Part shown: piece by piece, positions 28,495 through 37,553 of the stretch | Layout of the letters: the number at the start of each line of letters is the position of its first letter | Position numbering within the stretch: the stretch's first letter is position 1 | DNA from: Lacrimispora xylanisolvens | GTDB taxonomy: Bacteria > Bacillota > Clostridia > Lachnospirales > Lachnospiraceae | Direction of reading: 5' to 3' | Assembly (NCBI RefSeq): GCF_002934545.1 | Contig: NZ_PTJA01000018.1 | Coordinates: 1 to 64,000, forward strand | Length of the DNA stretch: 64,000 nucleotides | The notes under the pieces: model-generated | The model's database searches: none | What the model saw: the letters and a program-made list of their open reading frames with translations, nothing else | Told to the model about the DNA's origin: nothing | Position numbers and translations under genes: made by a program

Positions 28495-29445
28495 TTATAA
28501 AAAGTACATTTGAATTATTTGGTACAGACTGTTAGGATTCTCCAATTGTGGTAGATATTTACTCTTAGGTACAAGTGAACTTTCAATAGCTGGATTATAC
28601 TTTTGATATTCGGAAATAACTTCATTGATGCGATCCATTTCTTCTCCACCAGTAATGTAGATGCTGTTGTTGATTTTTTTCAGTGCATTGGTTACATTAC
28701 ATTTCGTATAATTACACTTCACACTGGCATACAGTGATTTTGGTGATTCTCCTAAATGAGCCGATTCATAATACGCGTCTATGATTGAGCTCTTTACGGA
28801 GTAAGGATTGAAGTAGTAATTTCTGCTAAATTCTTCTGTAATAGATTGCTTGCTCACTGATATATGATATAAAAGAGTACCTAATATGGGCAGATCCAGA
28901 ATGAACTTATATACTTTGGAATGATTATTGGGTATCTGGCTACATGTCATTAGACTTTCCGGATTTATGAGCATAATCTGGTCAAACAATTCCGGAGCGT
29001 TATTACACGCCATAAGAGCCAATGCTGATGAAGCACCGGTAGCGATTACATTGGTTCGGTGACCAATTTCTGATTTTATAAAATCGGAGATCATCTGTAC
29101 ATAGAGATAATTAGTATAGGTAAGATCGGGTTTCTCTGAACGACCGCATCCCAAAAGATCAATGGTGTATACGGTATACTGTTCTTTCAGTAATGAAATC
29201 ATGCTGTTCCATTCATAACCATTCGAGTATGCAGTCAGATCATGGATTAGAAGAAGTGGTTTCCCTGTACCAGATTTCGTATAATGGATATTACCGAATC
29301 TCCATTTGTAACATAAGGACTTTGCATCTGATAAGATATTTTTTGAAGATGCAGAGAGTTTAACAAATTTATTAATAACTGCGGTTGCGGCAGCTGTACT
29401 TGCTGAAAGGATTAGCAGAGTTAGTAATTTACTCTTAGTTTTCAT
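28495..29445 (-). CDS. Membrane-anchored alpha/beta-hydrolase-fold protein, probably inactive
   Basis: A 316-residue protein with an N-terminal hydrophobic anchor (residues about 7-24) and an alpha/beta-hydrolase fold: oxyanion-region LLLIHDLTAY, IDLLGCGRSEKP, and a nucleophile elbow GASSA with Ser139. In the C-terminal GHxPxxE region the protein reads SKYLPQLENP, so Tyr297 takes the place of the catalytic His. It may therefore be a non-catalytic scaffold, or use another His. Start 29445 is supported by AGGAGG; a longer frame to 29517 is rejected. It sits head-on between parS sites, opposite to all its neighbours. Confidence 0.75.
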   Translation of the reverse strand: MKTKSKLLTLLILSASTAAATAVINKFVKLSASSKNILSDAKSLCYKWRFGNIHYTKSGTGKPLLLIHDLTAYSNGYEWNSMISLLKEQYTVYTIDLLGCGRSEKPDLTYTNYLYVQMISDFIKSEIGHRTNVIATGASSALALMACNNAPELFDQIMLINPESLMTCSQIPNNHSKVYKFILDLPILGTLLYHISVSKQSITEEFSRNYYFNPYSVKSSIIDAYYESAHLGESPKSLYASVKCNYTKCNVTNALKKINNSIYITGGEEMDRINEVISEYQKYNPAIESSLVPKSKYLPQLENPNSLYQIIQMYFL

Positions 29446-29544
29446 TATATACCTCCTGAGTGCGGATAATCTCTTCTTATTATAATATAATCGATATGGA
29501 CTTACAACGTCAAACATATTAATTTATTCTTAAACTTGGAAGAA

Positions 29545-29560
29545 TGTTTCACGTGAAACA
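29545..29560. other. parS site 3
   Basis: A third perfect TGTTTCACGTGAAACA, about 115 nt before parA and 100 nt upstream of the hydrolase gene, followed by T6. Close to the origin, as expected for ParB loading sites. Confidence 0.95.
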
Positions 29561-29673
29561 TTTTTTGTAATTTCTGTATTTTTTTTACTTGAAACCATAG
29601 GAAAAAAAAATAAAGTATGTTATACTCTAATTTGAACTGCATTTCCGGACGTTGTAACAGGAGAAAATTAAAA

Positions 29674-30444
29674 ATGGGAAGAATCATTGCGATAGCAAAC
29701 CAGAAGGGCGGAGTTGGTAAAACAACGACCGCAATAAACCTATCAGCTTGTCTTGCAGAGTCAGGACAACGGGTATTAGCTGTGGATTTTGATCCACAGG
29801 GAAACGAAACCAGCGGACTTGGTATGGAAAAGTCAACAATTGAGCGTACAGTTTATGATCTGTTGGTTGGAGAATGTGAGATAGAAGAATGTTTGATACC
29901 TAACGTTCAGGAAAATCTGGATTTATTGCCATCAAACGTGGATCTGGCAGGAGCTGAAATTGAGCTGCTGGAAATTGAGAATAAGGAGATACTCCTTAAG
30001 TCATATCTTGAAAAAGTCAAGAAAAACTATGATTTTATTATTATAGATTGTCCTCCGTCATTGAGTCTATTGACAATAAATGCCTTAACAGCAGCAAATA
30101 CCGTACTAGTACCCATCCAGTGTGAATATTATGCATTGGAAGGTCTTAGTCAGGTATTAAAGACAGTAAATTTAGTAAAAAAGAAATTGAATCCTTCCCT
30201 TGAAATGGAGGGAGTCGTGTTTACCATGTATGACGCAAGAACAAATCTTTCATTGGAAGTTGTTGAAAGTGTAAAAAATAATTTAAATCAAAATATCTAT
30301 AAAACAATCATACCCAGAAATGTCAGACTGGCAGAGGCTCCCAGCCATGGAATGCCGATCAATTTATATGATTCCAGATCAGCGGGGGCAGAAAGCTACC
30401 GGTTACTGGCGGCAGAAGTTATCAGCAGAGGAGAAGAGATCTAG
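29674..30444 (+). CDS. parA: Chromosome-partitioning ATPase ParA (Soj)
   Basis: A deviant-Walker ATPase of 256 residues. IIAIANQKGGVGKTTTAINLS holds the deviant Walker A with the signature Lys, and VDFDPQGN and IIDCPPSL follow. It works with ParB-parS to position the origin and to control DnaA. The start at 29674 (MGRIIAIANQ) follows AGGAGA; the extension upstream to 29617 is not family-like. It is 2 nt upstream of parB. Confidence 0.96.
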   Translation: MGRIIAIANQKGGVGKTTTAINLSACLAESGQRVLAVDFDPQGNETSGLGMEKSTIERTVYDLLVGECEIEECLIPNVQENLDLLPSNVDLAGAEIELLEIENKEILLKSYLEKVKKNYDFIIIDCPPSLSLLTINALTAANTVLVPIQCEYYALEGLSQVLKTVNLVKKKLNPSLEMEGVVFTMYDARTNLSLEVVESVKNNLNQNIYKTIIPRNVRLAEAPSHGMPINLYDSRSAGAESYRLLAAEVISRGEEI

Positions 30445-30446
30445 AT

Positions 30447-31391
30447 ATGGCAAAGAGAACAGGTTTAGGGAAAGGCCTTGGCGCAATTTTTGGAGATGAA
30501 GTAATGGAATCTGCAGCAGAAGAGCAGGAAATGAAGAATCATAAAGAAGCAGAACATACAACTCAAGTACCGGAAAAAGAGAAAGCTGAATCGGAAACTG
30601 GAAAAGAGATGTTTTTAAAGATTTCAATGGTTGAGCCTAACCATAATCAGCCGAGAAAGGAATTCCGGGAAGAAGCGTTAGTAGAACTGGCTGAATCCAT
30701 GAAGGAGTATGGTGTATTACAACCACTTTTGGTTCAAAAAAAAGGCGAATACTATGAAATTATCGCTGGTGAACGTAGATGGCGGGCAGCAAAACTGGCT
30801 GGCTTAAAAGAAGTACCGGTTGTAATCCGGGAATATACAAAGCAGCAATCCATGGAAATAGCATTGATTGAAAATGTTCAGAGGGAAGATTTAAATCCCA
30901 TTGAAGAAGCCAGAGCTTATTCTATCCTGATGCAGGAATTTGGTTTAAAGCAGGAGGAAATTGCAGCACGTGTAGCGAAAAATCGGGTTACCATAACTAA
31001 TAGTATGCGATTATTAAAGCTGGACGAACGAATTCAGGAGATGCTTATACAGGATCAGATCAGCAGCGGTCACGCAAGAGCTTTACTGGCAGTGGAAGAT
31101 GGAGATTTGCAATATCAGCTTGCTGGTAAAATTGTGGCTGAAAATATGAGTGTCCGGGAAGTAGAGAAACTTGTAAAATCCTTATCAAAAAAGAAAGAAC
31201 CCAAGGAAGTAAAAGAAGAGGATGAAAGTATTTCACTGATATTCCGGGAGCTGGAAGATCGAATGAAAACTGCCATGGGTACCAAAGTCAGCATTAATCG
31301 AAAAGATAAAAATAAAGGAAGAGTAGAAATTGAGTACTATTCTGAGGCAGAATTGGAAAGAATAGTAGAGTTATTAGAATCCATAAGATAA
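30447..31391 (+). CDS. parB: Chromosome-partitioning protein ParB (Spo0J)
   Basis: A CTPase clamp of 314 residues that loads at parS. An N-terminal ParA-contact segment (MAKRTGLGKGLGAIFGDE) is followed by a charged linker and the ParB/Srx domain with NQPRKEF and the CTP-binding GERRWRAA. The helix-turn-helix lies around QEEIAARVAKNRVTITNSMRL, and the C-terminal dimerisation domain ends in ELERIVELLESIR. Three target sites lie within 2 kb. Confidence 0.96.
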   Translation: MAKRTGLGKGLGAIFGDEVMESAAEEQEMKNHKEAEHTTQVPEKEKAESETGKEMFLKISMVEPNHNQPRKEFREEALVELAESMKEYGVLQPLLVQKKGEYYEIIAGERRWRAAKLAGLKEVPVVIREYTKQQSMEIALIENVQREDLNPIEEARAYSILMQEFGLKQEEIAARVAKNRVTITNSMRLLKLDERIQEMLIQDQISSGHARALLAVEDGDLQYQLAGKIVAENMSVREVEKLVKSLSKKKEPKEVKEEDESISLIFRELEDRMKTAMGTKVSINRKDKNKGRVEIEYYSEAELERIVELLESIR

Positions 31392-31415
31392 CATCATGGA
31401 AGTGAGGACGAAAGA

Positions 31416-31922
31416 ATGGATAACAGTATATTAAATCAGCTGCCGATTGATCCAGCCTTTTTGATCATTGGATTATCCGCGCTTACACTAATATTACTTA
31501 TTGTCGTAATTATTTGTATGATACAAATGAAAAAACTGTATCGCAGATATGATTTCTTTATGAGAGGCAAAGATGCGGAGACACTTGAGGGCATTATTAT
31601 GGAACAGATGGAAGATATTGCCCAGTTAAAATCAGAGGATCGAGCGAATAAAGACTCTCTGAGAAATACGAATAAAAACTATAGAAGTGCATTCCAGAAG
31701 TTTGGTCTTGTAAAATATAACGCTTTTAAGGGCATGGGAGGTAATTTAAGCTTTGCTATGTCATTATTGGATTATACAAACAGTGGATTTGTACTGAACT
31801 CTGTTCATAGCAGAGAAGGGTGTTATGTATACATTAAAGAAGTAGAAAGAGGAGAAACGGAAGTGCTTCTTGGAAGTGAAGAAAAAGAGGCTCTGGAACG
31901 GGCATTGGGATATCATTCATAA
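31416..31922 (+). CDS. DUF4446 family membrane protein
   Basis: A 168-residue protein with one N-terminal membrane segment (about 15-38), a charged helical stretch and a compact C-terminal domain (YRSAFQKFGLVKYNAFKGMGGNLSFAMSLLDYTNSGF). It fits the DUF4446 family often found just after parB in clostridia. Its function is unknown; the constant position suggests a link with origin segregation or envelope growth, which is inference only. Confidence 0.8.
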   Translation: MDNSILNQLPIDPAFLIIGLSALTLILLIVVIICMIQMKKLYRRYDFFMRGKDAETLEGIIMEQMEDIAQLKSEDRANKDSLRNTNKNYRSAFQKFGLVKYNAFKGMGGNLSFAMSLLDYTNSGFVLNSVHSREGCYVYIKEVERGETEVLLGSEEKEALERALGYHS

Positions 31923-31948
31923 AAAACACGGTTTTTACCGTGTTTTTT
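31921..31948 (+). terminator. Terminator after parAB-DUF4446
   Basis: AAAAAACACGG and CCGTGTTTTTT pair around a 6-nt loop. The hairpin starts within the DUF4446 stop codon. Confidence 0.9.
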
Positions 31949-31995
31949 ATATATACGTTTTATGAATCATTATAATTGAAAGAGGAGAAATCAAT

Positions 31996-32391
31996 ATGGA
32001 AGAAGTACTACAGTATTTAAAGGAATGTAAAACGTTTTATCTGGCCACCAGTGATGGGGATCAGGCAAGAGTACGCCCCTTTGGTGCAGTATGCCAGTTT
32101 GAAGGGAAGATTTATATTATTACCAACAATAAAAAGCCGGTATTTGATCAAATGATGAAAAACCCTAAAATTGAAATCAGCGGAATGAACCACGGGACCT
32201 GGATCCGGCTTCAGTGTGAAGCAGTATTAGATTCCAGAAGAGAAGCGAGAGTAGCAATGATGGAAGAGTATGGATCAGCTTTAAGCAGAATGTATTCGGT
32301 TGACGATAACTTAATGGAAGTATTCTATTTACAAAATGCCAAAGCTGTAATCCAGTCCCTTACCAGTGAAAAAAAAGAAATATCGTTTTAA
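31996..32391 (+). CDS. Pyridoxamine 5'-phosphate oxidase-like (split-barrel flavin-binding) protein
   Basis: A 131-residue split-barrel protein of the PNPOx-like superfamily. FYLATSDGDQARVRPFGAVCQFEGKIYIITNNKKPVFDQM matches small flavin-binding members often annotated as pyridoxamine phosphate oxidases. The short length makes a true vitamin B6 oxidase unlikely; it may bind FMN or F420 or act as a reductase. AGAGGAG precedes the ATG. It converges on the pantothenate kinase gene with no gap. Confidence 0.75.
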   Translation: MEEVLQYLKECKTFYLATSDGDQARVRPFGAVCQFEGKIYIITNNKKPVFDQMMKNPKIEISGMNHGTWIRLQCEAVLDSRREARVAMMEEYGSALSRMYSVDDNLMEVFYLQNAKAVIQSLTSEKKEISF

Positions 32392-33234
32392 TTAACGGAT
32401 CTCTGTCATCTCCATATGGTGCTCTTCTGTGAGAGCAGCACCGATGGCAGTACCGTATTCAGCCTGTTCCGGTATAATAAAGTGAACATCAAACATGGTC
32501 TCCAGGGATTGGAAAATCTCCCTGCACTGAGGAAACTTAGAAAGATTCCCCGTCATAACAAAGTCATTAATATTGCTGTTTAATGAAGAAAGAATGGCGG
32601 ACTTTCCGATTACCTGGAGTACCATATGAATGATACCGATTGCAATATCTTCATCTGATACAAAACCCCTCACTTTTCCAAAGTTTGATGCTGTTGCAGA
32701 TAATGGAAGCCCTGGAAGAGGAGTTCTTGAAATATCCTGAATCTGTAAGTCGATATTACTTAACGTTCCTCTGCTGGCCAGATCCATGATATGGGAGATA
32801 TCCTGGGTTTTTAATAAAAGGCTTGAAAGTCCCAGGATGGTTCCTCCGCCGATTCCAATACCTCCGGTATGAACAATGGAGTCTCCATTCACCTGTACCA
32901 GTGAAGTACCGGTCCCCATACTTACCACGATTAAATCCTTTAATCCGGTAAAATACTGACCACCTAATCCATTGCAGGTAAATTCATTCACCTTAAAAGT
33001 TGGAATCCCATAAAGAGGCTGCTCTACATATGCACTTCCGACCCCTGTAATCATAATTTTTTCTATTTCATTTAACTGAATGTTGTTATCGTAAATAAAT
33101 TTACCCAGAGCACCAAATAGAGAAGCAATGGGATTATCTGCTTTCACAAATGTGGGTATTTTCAGTTTATGATCCTGAAATCCAACAATCTTCGTTGTAC
33201 TTCCTCCAAGATCAATTCCAATGGTTATTTTCAT
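32392..33234 (-). CDS. coaW: Type II pantothenate kinase
   Basis: This enzyme phosphorylates pantothenate, the first step of coenzyme A synthesis. The 280-residue ASKHA-fold protein shows the phosphate-1 motif GIDLGGSTTKIVGF, ITGVGSAYVEQP, the second motif VVSMGTGTSLVQVNG and the glycine-rich GGIGIGGGTILGLSSLL typical of the CoaW/type II class, and GTAIGAAL at the end. Type II enzymes resist feedback by CoA in staphylococci. It is a single gene with its own promoter. Confidence 0.9.
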   Translation of the reverse strand: MKITIGIDLGGSTTKIVGFQDHKLKIPTFVKADNPIASLFGALGKFIYDNNIQLNEIEKIMITGVGSAYVEQPLYGIPTFKVNEFTCNGLGGQYFTGLKDLIVVSMGTGTSLVQVNGDSIVHTGGIGIGGGTILGLSSLLLKTQDISHIMDLASRGTLSNIDLQIQDISRTPLPGLPLSATASNFGKVRGFVSDEDIAIGIIHMVLQVIGKSAILSSLNSNINDFVMTGNLSKFPQCREIFQSLETMFDVHFIIPEQAEYGTAIGAALTEEHHMEMTEIR

Positions 33235-33302
33235 ATATGTCCCCTTAAATCAATTTATCTGATTAACCTGCCCGGACCTTTTTGTAGCAGGTAGTAAGGC
33301 TA

Positions 33303-33331
33303 ACTATACCATATTTATAGGTAAATGCCAA
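33303..33331 (-). promoter_or_regulatory. coaW: coaW promoter
   Basis: The reverse strand reads TTGGCA (33326-33331), a 17-nt spacer and TATAGT (33303-33308), about 70 nt before the start. Confidence 0.75.
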
Positions 33332-33561
33332 GTTCTTAAATGTGTTCATAAAAGCAGGGCAGAATCCTATAAGTTCTTAATAATATATGAGATAAAAATA
33401 AGAAAAAAACAGGATATAGCGGTTTATTGATTATTCTGTATCATTATTATCCCTTATTAACCCTTGTTTTATAAGATTTATAAGATTAAGATCAATCCTT
33501 ATATAAGTAAAAAAATATTTATAAAAATTAGATAAAAAATATATCGATTGGTGTATATTTT

Positions 33562-33623
33562 TGTGAGTTATCACATTGACAAAAAAATAACGATATAATA
33601 TAATAAGATCATAAAGATCGTTA
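33562..33623 (+). promoter_or_regulatory. adhE: adhE promoter with palindromic operators
   Basis: TTGACA (33576-33581), a 17-nt spacer and TATAAT (33599-33604). The perfect palindrome TGTGA-GTTA-TCACA (33562-33575) abuts the -35. A second inverted repeat, TAACGAT (33588-33594) and ATCGTTA (33617-33623), brackets the -10. The first resembles CRP/FNR-type half-sites but with 4-nt spacing, and is not a good Rex match. Nothing else is seen in 33332-33541, which is very AT-rich. Confidence 0.75.
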
Positions 33624-33682
33624 AAAAAATATCGATCAAGTAACCAATGGGATTGATACTTATAAAATGGAGGAAATTCAAG

Positions 33683-36298
33683 ATGGCAAAAAAAGAAGAA
33701 CTGGTTAAGGTTCCCCAGATAATTGATAGTGTAGATACCCTGATCGCAAAAATGGAGGCAATGAGAGAAGCTCAGAGAGTATTCGCAACCTTCACTCAGG
33801 AGCAGGTTGATAAAATCTTTTATGAGGCAGCCAGTGCTGCAAATAAATTAAGAATCCCTCTTGCAAAGATGGCTGTCGAAGAGACAGGGATGGGCGTTGC
33901 AGAGGATAAAGTAATTAAGAACAATTATGCAGCTGAATATATCTATAATTCTTATAAAGATACAAAAACTTGCGGTGTGATTGAAGAGGATAAGGCATTT
34001 GGAATAAAGAAAATTGCAGAACCAATCGGACTGGTAGCAGCTGTTATTCCAACTACAAACCCGACTTCAACTGCTATATTCAAAACCTTAATCAGCTTAA
34101 AAACAAGAAATGCAATTATCATTTCCCCACACCCAAGAGCAAAGAACTGTACAATTGCAGCTGCTAAGGTAGTTCTTGATGCTGCGGTCAAAGCAGGTGC
34201 TCCAGAAGGAATTATTGGATGGATTGATGTACCGTCTCTTGAATTAACCAACGAGGTTATGAGAAGTGCAGATATCATTCTTGCAACAGGCGGACCTGGA
34301 ATGGTAAAAGCAGCTTATTCCTCCGGCAAGCCGGCTCTGGGCGTTGGTGCAGGTAATACACCGGTCATCATTGATGATACAGCAGATGTTAAGATGGCAG
34401 TCAACTCCATCATTCATTCCAAAACATTTGATAATGGTATGATTTGTGCTTCTGAGCAGTCTGTTACTGTTCTTGAAAAGGTTTATGACGCAGTTAAGAA
34501 GGAATTTGCAGCAAGAGGCTGCTACTTCTTAAAAGGCGATGAGATTGAGAAAGTACGTAAAACCATTATTATTAATGGTGCATTAAATGCCAAAATTGTT
34601 GGACAGAAAGCTCATACCATTGCAAAGCTTGCGGGTGTTGAAGTTCCGGAATCAACGAAGATCTTAATTGGTGAAGTGGAAAGCGTACATCTTGAGGAAG
34701 AATTTGCACATGAAAAGCTGTCTCCGGTTCTGGCTATGTATAAGGCTAAAACCTTTGATGAGGCAATTGAAAAGGCAGAACAGCTGGTTGCAGACGGTGG
34801 TTATGGCCATACAGCTTCTCTGTATGTGAATGTGAATGAAACTGAAAAGATGGCAAAACATGCAGCTGCAATGAAAACCTGCCGTATACTGGTTAATACA
34901 CCATCTTCTCATGGCGGTATCGGTGATATCTATAACTTTAAGTTACAGCCATCTCTGACTCTGGGCTGCGGTTCCTGGGGAGGAAACTCTGTTTCTGAAA
35001 ATGTAGGTGTGAAGCATCTGCTGAATATTAAAACCGTTGCTGAGAGGAGAGAGAACATGCTGTGGTTCAGAAATCCGGAGAAAGTTTATTTCAAAAAAGG
35101 CTGTATGCCAGTTGCGCTTAGTGAGTTAAAAGATGTTTATAACAAAAAGAGAGCATTTGTAGTAACAGACTCTTTCCTTTATATGAATGGTTATACCAAA
35201 GCAATTACCGATAAACTTAATGAAATGGGAATCGTTTATACTGTATTCTCAGATGTTCAGCCTGACCCGACTCTTGCAAATGCTGAGGCCGGTGCTGCAG
35301 CTATGAAGGCATTCCAGCCAGATACAATCATTGCTCTGGGCGGCGGTTCCGCGATGGATGCTGCGAAGATCATGTGGGTTATGTATGAGCACCCGGAAGT
35401 GGATTTCCAGGATATGGCAATGCGCTTTATGGATATCCGTAAGAGAGTTTACACATTCCCGAAGATGGGTGAGAAAGCTTATTTTGTAGCAATCCCAACC
35501 TCTTCCGGTACTGGTTCTGAAGTAACTTCTTTCGCTGTTATCACAGATCAGAACACTGGAGTAAAATATCCGCTTGCAGATTACCAGTTAATGCCCAATA
35601 TGTCCATCGTTGATGCAGACAATATGATGAGCCAGCCTAAGGGTCTGACCAGTGCTTCTGGTATTGATGTTATGACTCATGCTCTGGAGGCATATGCTTC
35701 TGTTATGGCTTCTGATTACACGGACGGACTTGCACTGAAAGCAATGAAGAATGTATTTGAGTATCTGCCAACTGCTTATAATGACGGAACCAATGTTGAA
35801 GCAAGATGCAAGATGGCTGATGCTTCCTGTATGGCTGGTATGGCATTTAACAATGCATTCTTAGGAGTTTGCCACTCTATGGCTCATAAATTAGGAGCTT
35901 ACCACCATATTCCTCACGGTGTGGCAAATGCACTGTTAATCACTCTGGTTATGGAGTTTAATGCTTCTGAAGTTCCGACCAAGATGGGAACATTCCCGCA
36001 GTATCAGTATCCCCATACACTGGCCAGATATGCAGAATGCGCACGCTTCTGTGGAGTGGAAGGCAAGGATGATGCGGAAGTATTTAAAAAATTCCTTGTT
36101 AAGGTTGAGGAATTAAAGAAGGCAGTAGGCATTAAAGCAACTATTAAAGATTACGGCGTAGATGAGAAGTATTTCTTAGATACACTTGACGAGATGGTTG
36201 AAAATGCATTTGATGATCAGTGTACCGGTGCAAACCCAAGATATCCGCTGTTCAGTGAAATTAAGGAAATGTATTTAAAGGCTTACTACGGTAAATAA
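33683..36298 (+). CDS. adhE: Bifunctional acetaldehyde-CoA/alcohol dehydrogenase AdhE
   Basis: The enzyme reduces acetyl-CoA to acetaldehyde and on to ethanol with NADH, regenerating NAD+ in fermentation; the protein usually forms helical spirosomes. The 871 residues comprise an N-terminal aldehyde dehydrogenase (about 1-440, catalytic Cys in [12 protein letters not shown]) and a C-terminal iron-dependent alcohol dehydrogenase ([24 protein letters not shown], metal-binding His in [12 protein letters not shown]). Start 33683 (MAKKEEL) follows GGAGG; the frame begins 12 codons earlier without a ribosome binding site. Confidence 0.97.
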   Translation: MAKKEELVKVPQIIDSVDTLIAKMEAMREAQRVFATFTQEQVDKIFYEAASAANKLRIPLAKMAVEETGMGVAEDKVIKNNYAAEYIYNSYKDTKTCGVIEEDKAFGIKKIAEPIGLVAAVIPTTNPTSTAIFKTLISLKTRNAIIISPHPRAKNCTIAAAKVVLDAAVKAGAPEGIIGWIDVPSLELTNEVMRSADIILATGGPGMVKAAYSSGKPALGVGAGNTPVIIDDTADVKMAVNSIIHSKTFDNGMICASEQSVTVLEKVYDAVKKEFAARGCYFLKGDEIEKVRKTIIINGALNAKIVGQKAHTIAKLAGVEVPESTKILIGEVESVHLEEEFAHEKLSPVLAMYKAKTFDEAIEKAEQLVADGGYGHTASLYVNVNETEKMAKHAAAMKTCRILVNTPSSHGGIGDIYNFKLQPSLTLGCGSWGGNSVSENVGVKHLLNIKTVAERRENMLWFRNPEKVYFKKGCMPVALSELKDVYNKKRAFVVTDSFLYMNGYTKAITDKLNEMGIVYTVFSDVQPDPTLANAEAGAAAMKAFQPDTIIALGGGSAMDAAKIMWVMYEHPEVDFQDMAMRFMDIRKRVYTFPKMGEKAYFVAIPTSSGTGSEVTSFAVITDQNTGVKYPLADYQLMPNMSIVDADNMMSQPKGLTSASGIDVMTHALEAYASVMASDYTDGLALKAMKNVFEYLPTAYNDGTNVEARCKMADASCMAGMAFNNAFLGVCHSMAHKLGAYHHIPHGVANALLITLVMEFNASEVPTKMGTFPQYQYPHTLARYAECARFCGVEGKDDAEVFKKFLVKVEELKKAVGIKATIKDYGVDEKYFLDTLDEMVENAFDDQCTGANPRYPLFSEIKEMYLKAYYGK

Positions 36299-36323
36299 AT
36301 ATAAATCAAGGACAATTAATAAA

Positions 36324-36366
36324 AGAGAATGGATTTGGAATTTATCAAATCTGTTCTCTTTTTTTA
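36324..36366 (+). terminator. adhE terminator
   Basis: AGAGAA(TG)GATTTG pairs with CAAATC(TG)TTCTCT (up to 36359), with an internal mismatch, followed by a T-run. Confidence 0.88.
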
Positions 36367-36378
36367 TGCCACAAAATA

Positions 36379-37392
36379 TTAAGTAGATTTTCTTAGAACC
36401 AGAGTGGTGCTGATTTCAACTTTTACAGGGTATGAGGATTTCGTATGGATAAGTTCTGCCATACGCTTTGCCGCCATCATTCCCATATACTGTTTGGGAA
36501 CATGGATGGTTGTAAGGGGCGGGTCCAGGAACGTACATAAAGGCATATTATCAAAACCAATTACGGCCACATCCTGTGGAACCCGGTAACCATATTCCTT
36601 CAGTGCTTTAATAGCTCCGGCTGCAATGAGATCATTGTCTGCAAAATAACAGTCTGCCGGAGTTTCTCCCTGCTTTAAAATAGCCGCCATGTCAGCATAG
36701 GAACCATCCATGGATGGAGATAGTTTATGAACTTTTGAATTGGAAACTGACATGCCGTTCTTTCTGACTGCCTGGTAGAAGCCGTCAGATCTTTGCTCGA
36801 AATTCTTAATGGGATAAGAGGATTTAAGATATCCAGGCTGTGTTTTCCTTTTTCTAATCAGATAATTTGCTGCAAAAAATGCGCCCTGCACATTATCTAT
36901 TATGACACAGTCGGTGCTTCGGTTTTCAAAGCAGGTATCGACTACCACAACTGGTACGGGAAGATTTAAAAACGGTTTAAAGTCTTCTTCTGCCATCTCT
37001 GTTCCAAGAAGCAGAATTCCCCTGCAGCCTAACCGTACCATTTCGGAAACCTTAGCTGGAATATCATCTTCTTCATAAAGATAAGAGATGTTCAGATAAT
37101 AACAGGCCTCTTTGCAGCCGGCATCGATTCCTTCTGATAACTGGGAAAAGAAGGGGGTATCTGAAACAACAGCTCCATTTTTCCGATATATGATAAATTG
37201 GATCATGCCGTGAGGGCTGGTGCTCAGAGAGGTTTCTTTTATTTTTGAAAAATCAAAATCATGTTCTTTTGCAGCCTCTATGACCTTCTTTCTTGTCTGA
37301 GTGCTGACTCCTGGTTTATGGTTAAGAGCCATGGAGACAGCAGCCTCTGACAGATTAAGCAGTTTAGCAAGTTCCTTTGCTGTTATGGACAT
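36379..37392 (-). CDS. LacI family transcriptional regulator (divergent to the apiose-type cluster)
   Basis: A 337-residue repressor. The N-terminal helix-turn-helix is ITAKELAKLLNLSEAAVSMALNHKPGVS, and the C-terminal periplasmic-binding-like domain has DVAVIGFDNMPLCTFLDPPLTTI. AAGGAG lies about 10 nt before the ATG. It is transcribed away from the isomerase-transketolase-kinase operon across a 160-nt gap with an inverted repeat (37445-37484), so it most likely controls that operon. It is distinct from the second LacI gene at 42215. Confidence 0.92.
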   Translation of the reverse strand: MSITAKELAKLLNLSEAAVSMALNHKPGVSTQTRKKVIEAAKEHDFDFSKIKETSLSTSPHGMIQFIIYRKNGAVVSDTPFFSQLSEGIDAGCKEACYYLNISYLYEEDDIPAKVSEMVRLGCRGILLLGTEMAEEDFKPFLNLPVPVVVVDTCFENRSTDCVIIDNVQGAFFAANYLIRKRKTQPGYLKSSYPIKNFEQRSDGFYQAVRKNGMSVSNSKVHKLSPSMDGSYADMAAILKQGETPADCYFADNDLIAAGAIKALKEYGYRVPQDVAVIGFDNMPLCTFLDPPLTTIHVPKQYMGMMAAKRMAELIHTKSSYPVKVEISTTLVLRKST

Positions 37393-37444
37393 CGAAATGA
37401 GCTCCTTTCTTACTGACAGACTTCTTAATTAACAAAGTAACAGA

Positions 37445-37484
37445 TTAAGTGAATTAAGTCAATAAAATACTATATTTCACTTAA
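37445..37484. promoter_or_regulatory. Inverted repeat, candidate LacI operator
   Basis: TTAAGTGAA (37445-37453) and TTCACTTAA (37476-37484) are perfect inverted 9-mers 22 nt apart in the divergent gap, with more TTAAGT-like copies around 37453-37505. The wide spacing suggests two half-sites or two dimers. No convincing -35/-10 pair could be fixed. Confidence 0.55.
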
Positions 37485-37553
37485 CTATTAATTGTAATTA
37501 AGTTGTCTCCAGTAAATAATATGGGTAGCAGTTAAATAAAAGGAGACATGTGT

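Noticed and set aside
33562-33575. Rex operator at adhE
   Set aside because: The half-sites TGTGA/TCACA are 4 nt apart, not 6, and the flanks do not match TTGTGAA/TTGTTAA consensus, so another regulator is more likely.
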